Of a stretch of DNA of 57,114 nt, positions 32,299 through 40,283 are shown piece by piece; the stretch's first letter is position 1; every line of letters begins with the position of its first letter. Source of the DNA: Steroidobacteraceae bacterium (lineage in GTDB: Bacteria; Pseudomonadota; Gammaproteobacteria; Steroidobacterales; Steroidobacteraceae). The notes beneath the pieces are model-generated. The model did not search any database and had not been told where the DNA came from. It was given only the letters and a program-made list of their open reading frames with translations. The position numbers and the translations under genes were made by a program. The DNA lies in assembly GCA_019634895.1 (NCBI GenBank), contig JAHCAM010000015.1:1-57114 (forward strand), written 5' to 3'.

Positions 32299-33633
32299 TC
32301 AGCGATCGGACCAGACGGCCAGCTCGTTGCCGGACGGATCCTCGAACTGGAACCGCCGCCCGCCCGGGAACGGGAAAATCTCCCGCACGATTCGCCCGCC
32401 CGCGGCTGTGACCGCTGCATGCGTCGCTTCGAGATCGGCCGAGTACAGCACCACGAGCGGGCCGCCCTTCGGCACGGAATCGGCCCTGCGCAGGCCGCCC
32501 TGCTCGCGGTCGCGGCCGTGGATGCCGGCGTAATCCGGGCCGTAATCCGTGAAGGTCCAGCCGAAGGCGGCGGCGTAGAAGCGCTTGCTGGCCTCGATGT
32601 CGCGGGCCAGCAGTTCGATGTAGTCGATCTCGTGATGCGTGTGCATGCCCCACCACCCGTTGCCGCGCAGGAATGCCCCGATCTCGGAGCGGATCCTTTC
32701 GGTATGCCCGACCAGCATGTGCCCGCCGGCGGGGAAGCCGACGAAGCGCGCGTCCGGCAGCTGCCCGGCGCTGTACTTCGCGCCGTCGTAGGTTCCGTAG
32801 CCGTCGTCCTCGGCGCTGAAGAGCAGCGTCGGCGCGGCAATCTTTTCGAGGTCGTAGCGCCGCAACGCTGAAACGACCGCGGCGTCGTTGACCAGCCCCA
32901 GCCGCCGCGGCGTCACCGGCAGGATGTGCTGCCTGACGACCCCGACGCGGGCCCGTTCCTCGGGACTCGCCGCTGCGACCACCTCCGGAGGCGTGCCGAG
33001 GATCGCCTTCGTCGCCAGCTCCGGCGCGAAGCGGATCAGCTTCCAGAAAACGAAGTCGGAGCGCAGCGCGGTGTCGAACAGGAACTGCGTCCAGTGCGGG
33101 GACCTGACCGAGGCCGCGCCGCCCTCGCGCGGCACGTAGGCGGCGGGCACCAGCAGCATCATCGCTGCGGTTCGTTCGGGATGCCGCAGCGCGAACTGCA
33201 TGGTGGACGGGCCGCCGGCGGACATGCCGAGGATCGCTGCGCGCGGGATGCCGAGCGCGTCCAGCAGGCAGGCATGCGCATCGGCCTGCGCTTCGGCGGA
33301 GGCGTCGTCCGGCAGCGGCGTGCGCAGGTAGCCGAAACGCGATACGGCGATGATGCGGTAGCCGAGCGTCGCCAGGTCTCCGGCGACGTCCAGGCCCTGG
33401 TCGAAGCCGCCGCCGGCGCCGTGCACGACCAGCATCGGCGGGCCGGCGCCGGTGGCGGCGTACTCGATGGGGCCGCAGCGCGTGTCCGCGATCAGGCTGC
33501 CGGTTGCGATGCGCTCGCGTGCGGGGAGGATGTCTGCGCGGTAACTGGCCGCGGCCCAGGCGGCCATGCCCGCCACGATGATCGCCGCGAGCATCCATGC
33601 GGCGCGAACGATCCTGGACCGCTCGCCGGTCAT
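32299..33633 (-). CDS. Alpha/beta hydrolase fused to VOC domain
   Basis: 444 aa. A membrane anchor at 10-29 is followed by an alpha/beta hydrolase (about 45-325): MLVVHGAGGGFDQG, nucleophile in ILGMSAGGPST, acid near FSAEDDGYGTYDG and His in FPAGGHMLVGHTE. Residues about 330-444 form a glyoxalase-like VOC domain (HHEIDYIELLARDIEASKRF, FQFEDPSGNELAVWSD). The two are read as one frame without interruption. VOC proteins of this kind usually stand alone, so it is a rare fusion; start and junction contain no stop codon or frameshift signal. Confidence 0.82.
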   Translation of the reverse strand: MTGERSRIVRAAWMLAAIIVAGMAAWAAASYRADILPARERIATGSLIADTRCGPIEYAATGAGPPMLVVHGAGGGFDQGLDVAGDLATLGYRIIAVSRFGYLRTPLPDDASAEAQADAHACLLDALGIPRAAILGMSAGGPSTMQFALRHPERTAAMMLLVPAAYVPREGGAASVRSPHWTQFLFDTALRSDFVFWKLIRFAPELATKAILGTPPEVVAAASPEERARVGVVRQHILPVTPRRLGLVNDAAVVSALRRYDLEKIAAPTLLFSAEDDGYGTYDGAKYSAGQLPDARFVGFPAGGHMLVGHTERIRSEIGAFLRGNGWWGMHTHHEIDYIELLARDIEASKRFYAAAFGWTFTDYGPDYAGIHGRDREQGGLRRADSVPKGGPLVVLYSADLEATHAAVTAAGGRIVREIFPFPGGRRFQFEDPSGNELAVWSDR

Positions 33634-33660
33634 GCGCGCACGGCTCGGCCGGTGCGGGGC

Positions 33661-33849
33661 CTAGGCGCCGAGGCCTCCGCCGGGGGCGCCGCCGCCCTGG
33701 CCGGCGAGTATGGCTTTCCAGGTCAGCTCGAGCCCGTTGCGCTTGCCTTTCGGCACGATCTTCAGCCCCTCGGGCGAGAACGTGATCATGTAGGGCTGGT
33801 CGCCGATCGCCACCTCGCGCTTCAGGGGCTTCTCGAGTTTGGTCGCCAT
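33661..33849 (-). CDS. Small conserved-looking hypothetical protein
   Basis: 62 aa from ATG 33849 with GGAGG immediately upstream. TKLEKPLKREVAIGDQPYMI, then TFSPEGLKIVPKGKRNGLEL, and a Gly-rich tail. No known domain; the charged beta-like pattern could be a small nucleic-acid-binding or partner protein. It lies 27 bp upstream of the hydrolase-VOC gene on the same strand. Confidence 0.6.
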   Translation of the reverse strand: MATKLEKPLKREVAIGDQPYMITFSPEGLKIVPKGKRNGLELTWKAILAGQGGGAPGGGLGA

Positions 33850-33959
33850 GGAGCCTCCATTGTTCTTGCGGCCGGGGTCGCCGGCCGGTCGTCCACCGGG
33901 CAAGGATAGCGGCTCCGGCGGGGCGATGCAGGACGGCCTGCGTCAGGGGCCCGGCACCA

Positions 33960-34076
33960 GAATCCCGGGCCCGAGCCGGCGGGCGCGGGCAGGCTCGCCC
34001 ACCGGATCTCACCACGCTTCACGGCAACGGCCTCGGCATACGGCTCGCTGCGCGGCTTCCCCAGGCGCCGCGCGAG
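33960..34076 (-). pseudogene. Collapsed RHH/MazF toxin-antitoxin remnant
   Basis: The minus strand reads LARRLGKPRSEPYAEAVA, a ribbon-helix-helix antitoxin fragment, joined directly to VKRGEIRWASLPAPAGSGPG, the start of a MazF/PemK toxin. After GPGF the frame becomes WCRAPDAGRP where MazF would continue RRPVLIVQ. The antitoxin therefore lost its N-terminus and tail, and the toxin lost its core: a deletion scar of a fourth toxin-antitoxin pair. Confidence 0.6.
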
Positions 34077-34080
34077 TCAA

Positions 34081-34389
34081 CTACTCGATGCCGGTGATCA
34101 CTGCCCGCCCGCTCCGGCGCTCGAGGCGGATCACGAGCGCTTCTCCGGCTGGCTTGTCCACGATCCAGGTGCCGGCGGTATCCACGGTCCGCGAGTGTGT
34201 GGTCGTGCTGTGACTGGAAACCGTCGCGCCGGCCTCGTCGTAGCACCAGACGACGAGCGCACCCACCCGGTCGAACTGCACCTTGTAGGGCCCGGCGCAC
34301 TCGCCGTGCCGCGACGGCACGGAATGGTGGATGGTGTACGCCGCGCCATTCGCGGCGGCGATCAGGACGGGGAGTGCAGGCGACCTCAC
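34081..34389 (-). CDS. Small hypothetical protein, translationally coupled
   Basis: 102 aa from GTG 34389, overlapping the kinase-like gene's stop in a GTGA. A short hydrophobic start (RSPALPVLIAAANGAAYTI) may be a weak signal. The body is beta-rich (KVQFDRVGALVVWCYDEAG, TAGTWIVDKPAG, ALVIRLERRSGRAVITGI). No family recognised. Confidence 0.6.
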   Translation of the reverse strand: MRSPALPVLIAAANGAAYTIHHSVPSRHGECAGPYKVQFDRVGALVVWCYDEAGATVSSHSTTTHSRTVDTAGTWIVDKPAGEALVIRLERRSGRAVITGIE

Positions 34390-34928
34390 GTCGCCCCCGC
34401 TGCCTGCAGCGCATCTGCGATCGCTTCCGTTGCCTGTGCCGGCGTCATGCGGCCGGTGTCGACGCGCAGCAGCGGCTCCGGCAGCGGCGGGAACTCGAAT
34501 CCGCCATCGCGTTCGATCTGCTCGTACAGCCGTCGGTCGGTCAGCTTGCCGAACTCCGCGCGGCTCTCGTTCCCCAGCCGCTGCAGGATCGTGTCGCGCG
34601 GGCACGCGAGCTCGACGTACAGCACCTTGCCGCCCGCGGACCCGATGATCGCCTCGAGTTCCCGGATCAGTCCCGGTTCCACGGTCGCCTCGGGGTGGAA
34701 GGTGAAGATGAAGGAGCGCCCGGCGTCGGCCGCCTCCTCGAAGGCCGCGAGCCACAGCCGCGCGCGCAACGCCACGAACCCGGGGCTGCCGAACGGAAAC
34801 AGCGCGGTCACGAGATCCACCGCGAGATGGTTGTGGAACAGCGGCAGCCCGGTTCGCTCGGCCAGCAGCCTGCCGATGGTGTGCTTGCCGGAGGCAGCGG
34901 GGCCGTGAAGGAAGACGACGACCGTCAT
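34386..34928 (-). CDS. P-loop kinase-like ATPase
   Basis: 180 aa from ATG 34928. Walker A VFLHGPAASGKHTIGRLLAE, then a lid-type region and GKVLYVELACPRDTILQRL. It resembles shikimate-kinase-like or zeta-toxin-like small kinases. Fold and length fit a small-molecule kinase. Coupled to the small gene downstream. Confidence 0.75.
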   Translation of the reverse strand: MTVVVFLHGPAASGKHTIGRLLAERTGLPLFHNHLAVDLVTALFPFGSPGFVALRARLWLAAFEEAADAGRSFIFTFHPEATVEPGLIRELEAIIGSAGGKVLYVELACPRDTILQRLGNESRAEFGKLTDRRLYEQIERDGGFEFPPLPEPLLRVDTGRMTPAQATEAIADALQAAGAT

Positions 34929-35059
34929 GCCGGCCACCGTATCACCCCCGCCGGCGCCCGCCAAAACCCGCGGAAACTGCGTATATCCCGGGCAACGGGA
35001 GTCGGGGTTATCATTTTTGGCCGCCGGCGTGGCCGGTCGCCGGAGTGGAGGATCCGATC

Positions 35060-35551
35060 ATGCCGAGACTGCCTGCGCTGTTTCTCGCACTGGCCATCGC
35101 CCTGCCCGGCGCCGCGTCCGCCCAGGACCGCGACCTGCAGGAGATCGCCCGCTACGCGCTGACGGAAGACGCGCTCGCGAAGTACGCAAATGCCACCGAA
35201 AAGCTGCGCCTGATCGCGGGCGAGGTCATGCCCTGCAACCAGGGAGACGCGGATGCCGATTCCATCCACGCCGTGGCCACGCGCATCGACGGCATTCCGC
35301 GCGCGAAGGCGGCGATCGAGGCGGCCGGACTGACGCCGCACGAATTCGCCGTCTTCGGCCTGGCCGTGTTCCACGCCGGCATGGCCGCCTGGGCGCAGGA
35401 ACAGGGCGACCGCACGCTGCCGCCCGGCGTGACGCGGGCGAACCTGGATTTCTACAACGCCCACAAGGCCGCGATCGAGGCCATCCGTCCGCTCGAGGAG
35501 AGCGCCTGCGAGCAGGATGGGGAAGTCGGGAATCCGGTGCAGGACCGCTGA
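35060..35551 (+). CDS. Hypothetical secreted protein
   Basis: 163 aa from ATG 35060 behind GGAGG. Signal peptide (PRLPALFLALAIALPGAASA), then an all-helical body (YALTEDALAKYANATEKLRL, AAIEAAGLTPHEFAVFGLAV). Two cysteines, one in MPCNQ and one near the end, may pair. No family recognised. Convergent with the haloperoxidase-like gene. Confidence 0.7.
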   Translation: MPRLPALFLALAIALPGAASAQDRDLQEIARYALTEDALAKYANATEKLRLIAGEVMPCNQGDADADSIHAVATRIDGIPRAKAAIEAAGLTPHEFAVFGLAVFHAGMAAWAQEQGDRTLPPGVTRANLDFYNAHKAAIEAIRPLEESACEQDGEVGNPVQDR

Positions 35552-35563
35552 TCCGCGGCGCCG

Positions 35564-36784
35564 TCACCGCGGCGCCAGGAACTTCCTCGCGGCGAGCGCG
35601 CCGATCATCCGGCCCATGGCGGTGCCGGCCTCGGTCGAGCTGCGATAGTGCACGCCGTCGTAGATGCGCGCCAGCGAGACCTCGCGGATCAGCTGTTCCG
35701 TCGTCGCCCAGCTCCGGGTCGAACCCGTCACGTCGCTCCGCGTCGTCAGCGTCGGCATCGGGCCGTCGCCGACGTCGGCCGCCAGCACCGTGCCGACCGC
35801 CGCCGCGAGGATGCAGTGCGCGCAGGGATACTCGGGGTGCATCGGCGTGTCGATCAGCGGCAGCCAGAGCCCGTCCGGCGCCGTCGCGTCGTTGCCGTCG
35901 GCATCGCCGTTGCGGATCGCGGTGACCGGCCGCCAGAAATTGTAGTGATACTTGGCCTCGAACACGGCGATGAGCGCGTCGTCCATGGCCTGGGTGACGG
36001 CCGCAAACAGGCGGGCGTTGCGCGTCGGGTCGCGGCCGGGCTGGTCCGCGACCGAGCGTACGATGCCGTGATACACGGTCGGCAGGGTTCCGGCCCAGAA
36101 CTGCGCGATGGCGGTTTGCTCGTCGGTGCGCGTCGATCCTTGCTGCGCGCCCAGCGCCTTGACCTCGTTGTAATCGCGCGCCCAGGCCGCGCTCTCCAGC
36201 GCGGGCGGCGGGCCTGGACGGAACTGCGAAGCGCTCTCCATCAGCCACGGCAGGCGCTGCGGCCACTGCGGGACGACCGGCATCGTCGTCGGCACGTAGG
36301 TGCCGGGCGAGGTCGCCGGCCGGTACGGCACGAGGCGCATCGCCTGATCGCCCGATCGCATCGCGAGCACGGCCTCCGCAGCCTCCGCGCCGATCGCGAC
36401 GCCCGCGTCCCTGGCGGGCCCGTCGGCGATCGCGTCGAGTGCGGCCGCGCAGTGCCGGTCGATCAACGTGCTCTGCGCGGGAACCATGTTGCGCAACACC
36501 GCACAGCCGGCTGCCGCGACCGCAGCCTCGATCGAGGCACCGGGCGCCGCCGCCAGGCGCAGCGGATTCTCCGGGTACTTCGCCGTGATGCGGTTGACGG
36601 CCTCGTACACGGCGGTCTGCACGACGGCCATCACCCGGTTCGCGGGCGGGGTGCCGATGCCGGAAGCGAGGATAATTTCGCCGGCGCGGATGTTCCAGTC
36701 GGTCACCGCGTCGCCCCGGGCCGCGTGGCCGGCGACAAGGGCAAGTGCCGCGGCCAGCGCGGCGATCGGGCGGCTGTGGCGCAT
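35564..36784 (-). CDS. Vanadium-haloperoxidase/PAP2-like protein
   Basis: 406 aa from ATG 36784 with a signal peptide. Motif 1: KYHYNFWRPVTAIR fits Kx6RP. Motif 2: HPEYPCAHCILAAAVG has C-A-H where the canonical site has S-G-H. Motif 3: ARIYDGVHYRSSTEAG keeps R and His, with Ser in place of the last Asp. The fold is therefore likely, but halide oxidation is uncertain; a phosphatase or altered peroxidase is equally possible. Confidence 0.8.
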   Translation of the reverse strand: MRHSRPIAALAAALALVAGHAARGDAVTDWNIRAGEIILASGIGTPPANRVMAVVQTAVYEAVNRITAKYPENPLRLAAAPGASIEAAVAAAGCAVLRNMVPAQSTLIDRHCAAALDAIADGPARDAGVAIGAEAAEAVLAMRSGDQAMRLVPYRPATSPGTYVPTTMPVVPQWPQRLPWLMESASQFRPGPPPALESAAWARDYNEVKALGAQQGSTRTDEQTAIAQFWAGTLPTVYHGIVRSVADQPGRDPTRNARLFAAVTQAMDDALIAVFEAKYHYNFWRPVTAIRNGDADGNDATAPDGLWLPLIDTPMHPEYPCAHCILAAAVGTVLAADVGDGPMPTLTTRSDVTGSTRSWATTEQLIREVSLARIYDGVHYRSSTEAGTAMGRMIGALAARKFLAPR

Positions 36785-36795
36785 GAGTGCCTCCG

Positions 36796-37521
36796 CTACT
36801 TCGGCAGCGGCACGATCATCCGCACGCGCTGCCTGTATTCGACGTATGCCTGTCCGTGGAAGCGGATCATGTCGCGCTCCTCGAACTGCAGCGCGAGCAG
36901 GATGTAGCCGGTCGTCGCGAGCGAGAAGACGAGGTGGCCGACGGTCATCGTCGGCGCCGCCCAGAACGCGATCAGGAATCCGAGCATGATCGGGTGCCGC
37001 ACCAGCCTGTAGAAGAACGGCGTGACGAATCCCGAGTGCGTGTACGGCTGGCCGCGCCAGTACAGGTACACCTGCCGGAGTCCGAACAGGTCGAAGTGAT
37101 TGATCAGGAAGGTGCTGACCAGCACGATCAGCCAGCCGAGCGCGAACAGCGCCCAGAGGACGTTGACGGCGACGGCGCTTTCGACCTGCCACACGATGTC
37201 GGTCATCGGGCGCCACTGCCAGAACAGCAGGATGAGCGCCGCGCTCGAGAGCAGCACGTAAGTGCTGCGCTCGATCGGCCGCGGCACGATCCTGGTCCAG
37301 CGGTCCTTGAAGCCAGGCCGCGCCATCACGCTGTGCTGGATCGCGAAGATCGCGAGCAGCAGGGCGTTGACGAGCAGCGCCTGGCCGAGCGGCCCGGGCA
37401 CGCCGGAGTCGATCGACTTTGGAACCAGCAGGTTGCCGACGAAACCGATCGCGTAGAGGAAGGTGCCGAGGAAGACGGCGTAGCAGACGATGCCGTAGAG
37501 CACGGCCAGGAAACGGCCCAT
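36796..37521 (-). CDS. mddA: Methanethiol S-methyltransferase (MddA-like)
   Basis: 241 aa from ATG 37521 (GGGAGG upstream). Five or six membrane helices; [20 protein letters not shown] and [20 protein letters not shown] match MddA-type isoprenylcysteine-methyltransferase-fold enzymes, which use SAM to make dimethyl sulfide from methanethiol. [20 protein letters not shown] is the C-terminal signature. 11 bp upstream of the haloperoxidase-like gene. Confidence 0.85.
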   Translation of the reverse strand: MGRFLAVLYGIVCYAVFLGTFLYAIGFVGNLLVPKSIDSGVPGPLGQALLVNALLLAIFAIQHSVMARPGFKDRWTRIVPRPIERSTYVLLSSAALILLFWQWRPMTDIVWQVESAVAVNVLWALFALGWLIVLVSTFLINHFDLFGLRQVYLYWRGQPYTHSGFVTPFFYRLVRHPIMLGFLIAFWAAPTMTVGHLVFSLATTGYILLALQFEERDMIRFHGQAYVEYRQRVRMIVPLPK

Positions 37522-37653
37522 GAGCAGATCCTCCCTGTCATGAAGCGAGCACGGGCAGAGCCTAGTCCAAAAACAAGCGCCAGGCACCACCTTTTGGGGC
37601 GGCCCGGGCCGGTACGCGCGCCGGCGGCCGTCCATCCGCGGCGGCAGCCGTCG

Positions 37654-38751
37654 TCACGGCAGCTGCGCCGCCCGGCGGCGGACGGCGAAGTCCTGCCGGT
37701 GATCCTCGTCTTCTGCGTGGTGCCGGCGCAGCAGGTCGGCGCCGAAGTCGCCGTCGAACTCGCGCCACACGGTGTGCGCATGATTGGCTTCGTTCTGCGT
37801 GTTGTCGTACTCGACCAGGAAGGTCGGTCCCTGCACACGGAAATAGTGCGGCTTGCCGCGCTCGGTGGAGCCCGCCCAGGCGAAGGCGACCTTCCCGAAC
37901 CCGGCGTGGCGGATCCGCTTCCAGCGCGCGGCGGAGATCTCGGGCGCCATCAGCGTCGTGTACGAGTCGATGAGCGTTTCCAGGATGGTGCGCTGTCCGG
38001 CGGTCATGTCCGCGGCCGCGAGGCCGGCCGGCGACAGCGGTTCGACCGGCCAGGCGTTCAAGGTGACGATGTCCGGCAATGCGATGTCGCTGATCATCGC
38101 TCTCGCGCGCTGCGCCTCCGTCAGCGACCGCACCAGGTCCCGCGCGTGGTCTTCGTGGTGTCCCAGGGGGCGCTGGCCCGCCTGCGCGCCCTCGCGAAGC
38201 TCGGCCGGGTTGGCGCCGGTGAAGGTCGGCGTGCTGACCGTGAGCCGGCCGTTCACGATGGTGAAGTTGAGCGAGAGATGGTGGCCTTCGAAGCGCCACC
38301 CCCAGCTTCCCGCGGATTCGGGCGCGCCGAACACGGAGACGTAGTACTCGAGCTCGTCGCGGCGGAGGCGGTTCTGCGGCAGCGCCCGCACCACCTCCTC
38401 CAGCGCCATGATGACGTCGGCGGTGAGATAGCCTCGCGCGCTGAGGCCCGTCCTCAGCAGCTCCCGCGCGGCGAGCCGCTGGCCGGCGTCCAGCTCGCGC
38501 AGCGTCACGCCGTGGCGGGCGAAGGTCTCGGGTGGCAGGAAATGCCACCTCGTCCGGTCCGGCGAGCCGAACTCGAACGCCGCGCGGCTGCGCTGCGCGG
38601 GTGCGAGCGCGCCCAGGAACGTGGAAGCCGCCGCCGACATGGCCGGCACGGCGCTTTCCGGCGGCGCGCGGTCGCGCGCGCCGCCTGCAGCGCCGGCCGC
38701 CAGCGCCGCCGCGGCCAGCATCAGCGCGGCACGGGCGTTCATCGCGCTCAC
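37654..38751 (-). CDS. DUF3500 protein, secreted
   Basis: 365 aa. Signal peptide (ARAALMLAAAALAAGAAGG), then DUF3500 motifs: RTRWHFLPPETFARHGVTL, YLTADVIMALEEVVR, WGWRFEGHHLSLNFT and VEYDNTQNEANHAHTVWRE. Conserved histidines (HHLSLN, NHAHTVWR) suggest a metal site. Function unknown. Overlaps the GDT1 gene by four bases. Confidence 0.88.
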   Translation of the reverse strand: MSAMNARAALMLAAAALAAGAAGGARDRAPPESAVPAMSAAASTFLGALAPAQRSRAAFEFGSPDRTRWHFLPPETFARHGVTLRELDAGQRLAARELLRTGLSARGYLTADVIMALEEVVRALPQNRLRRDELEYYVSVFGAPESAGSWGWRFEGHHLSLNFTIVNGRLTVSTPTFTGANPAELREGAQAGQRPLGHHEDHARDLVRSLTEAQRARAMISDIALPDIVTLNAWPVEPLSPAGLAAADMTAGQRTILETLIDSYTTLMAPEISAARWKRIRHAGFGKVAFAWAGSTERGKPHYFRVQGPTFLVEYDNTQNEANHAHTVWREFDGDFGADLLRRHHAEDEDHRQDFAVRRRAAQLP

Positions 38752-39020
38752 GCCCGCGCGATCGTCCAGATGCCGATGCCGACGAAGCCGGCCCCGGCGA
38801 CATAGCTCAGCATCTTCGGGCTGATGTACTGCGAGACCAGCCCTCCCGCCAGCACCGCGACCGCAGTCGCGGCGACCAGGGCGAGCGAGGCGGCGATGAA
38901 CACCGCGAGCTTGCTCACGGCCGTGTTAGCCGCGAACAGCAGCGTCGCGAGCTGCGTCTTGTCGCCGAGCTCCGCCAGGAAGATGGTGCCGAACACGGTC
39001 AGCAGGAGCTTGGGGTCCAT
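38748..39020 (-). CDS. GDT1/TMEM165-family membrane protein
   Basis: 90 aa from ATG 39020. Contains the family cation motif AELGDKTQLATLLFAA once, with three helices; full GDT1 genes in many bacteria have one ELGDKTQ half and pair as dimers. Likely Mn2+/Ca2+ export. TGATG overlap with the GNAT gene upstream. Confidence 0.88.
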   Translation of the reverse strand: MDPKLLLTVFGTIFLAELGDKTQLATLLFAANTAVSKLAVFIAASLALVAATAVAVLAGGLVSQYISPKMLSYVAGAGFVGIGIWTIARA

Positions 39021-39481
39021 CAGCTGTTCCTCAGCGGCTTGTTGTAGACGTAGAACGCCTCGTCCCGGGCCCAGCCCTGCGACTCGTAGAGCGATTGCGC
39101 GACGGTGTTGGTCCTGGCGGTGGAAAGCTCCAGCCGCGCCGCGCCTGTGCTGGCCGCGTACGTCTCCGCAGCCTGCATCAGCGCGCGGCCGGCGCCGGCG
39201 CCGCGCGCCTCGGGGGCGACGAACAGATCGTAGAGCACGAAGGTAGGAGCCGCGCGCACCGAGCAGAAGGTCGGGTAGAGCTGGGTGAAGCCGATCATCC
39301 GGCCCGTGTCGTCCTCGGCGACGAGGATCACGGACTCGCCGCGCTGCATGCGTTCCTGGAGATAGCTGCGCGCGAGCGCAAGATCCGGGGCCTGCTTGTA
39401 GAACCGCCGGTAGGCGTCGAAGAGCGGGGCGATGGCGTCGAGGTCCTGCATTGTCGCCAGGCGGGTCCGGATCCTGCTCAT
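39020..39481 (-). CDS. GNAT acetyltransferase
   Basis: 153 aa from ATG 39481. GNAT core: IRTRLATMQDLDAIAPLFDA at the start, VLYDLFVAPEARGAGAGRAL as motif A (acetyl-CoA pyrophosphate loop) and NTVAQSLYESQGWARDEAF as motif B. Acceptor unknown; similar proteins acetylate amino-acid-like compounds. Confidence 0.92.
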   Translation of the reverse strand: MSRIRTRLATMQDLDAIAPLFDAYRRFYKQAPDLALARSYLQERMQRGESVILVAEDDTGRMIGFTQLYPTFCSVRAAPTFVLYDLFVAPEARGAGAGRALMQAAETYAASTGAARLELSTARTNTVAQSLYESQGWARDEAFYVYNKPLRNS

Positions 39482-39511
39482 TGCGCTCAGCCGCAAGCCG
39501 TCGATGCGGGC

Positions 39512-40192
39512 CTAGCCTGCCAGCAGCACGATGTCCCAGCGCAGCGTGATGGAATCCGGCTCGGCATCGCCGCCGCCCGGCAGCACGGTCGCGGTCGCCG
39601 CCGCCTGCTCGGTTGCGTTCAGGTACTTGAAGATGATGTCGCCGTCGTTCTCCGGCTCGCCGGGGAAGTACATCTGCGTGACGAGGCGCGTGTTGGCGCC
39701 GTAGACGTCGAAGTGGATGTGCGGCGGCCGCACCGCATCCGGGTTCATGGGACCGATGGCGTAGGCGGCGGGCTTGATGGTCTTGAAGCGGTACTGCCCC
39801 TCGGCGTCCGTGGTCTGGATGCCGAAGCCCTGGAAGTTCGGGTCGAGCGGCGCGGGGTTGACGTCGGCCGGGTGCGCGTAGCGGCCGTGCGCGTTCGCCT
39901 GCCACAGCTCGATCTTCGCGTTGCGCACGGGATCGCCGTTGGTGTCCAGCACGCGGCCCATCAGGTGCACCACCTTGCCCTGCGCGCGCTCGGCGTGGCC
40001 CTTCAGCAGCGTGAGGTCGGCGTCGTCCTCCAGCGGCCGCGTGATCGGGTAGAACGGCCCCATGGTCTGCATCGGCGTCTCGGGCAGGCCGGCGAAGGCG
40101 CGCTGCACCGGCCCGGCCGCGGCGAGGCCGCCGGCGGTGAGCGCCGTCTGAAGGATCCTGCGGCGCATGAGGAAGCGCATGCGGTGATTCAT
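39512..40192 (-). CDS. Intradiol ring-cleavage dioxygenase, Tat-exported
   Basis: 226 aa with a twin-arginine-like signal (MRRRILQTALTAGG). Non-heme Fe(III) ligands fit the family: Tyr in ANAHGRYAHP, Tyr in KTIKPAAYAI, and two His in RPPHIHFDVYG. Related to protocatechuate/hydroxyquinol-type dioxygenases. Exported forms occur in several proteobacteria; substrate unknown. Confidence 0.9.
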   Translation of the reverse strand: MNHRMRFLMRRRILQTALTAGGLAAAGPVQRAFAGLPETPMQTMGPFYPITRPLEDDADLTLLKGHAERAQGKVVHLMGRVLDTNGDPVRNAKIELWQANAHGRYAHPADVNPAPLDPNFQGFGIQTTDAEGQYRFKTIKPAAYAIGPMNPDAVRPPHIHFDVYGANTRLVTQMYFPGEPENDGDIIFKYLNATEQAAATATVLPGGGDAEPDSITLRWDIVLLAG

Positions 40193-40283
40193 CGTATCCC
40201 CCGGGTATCCGTTCTTGTAGTACGGCAGTCAGCGCGCATCCTGCGCCTGCTCCACGATGCTGGCAATACGGAGCCGGGGCCGC

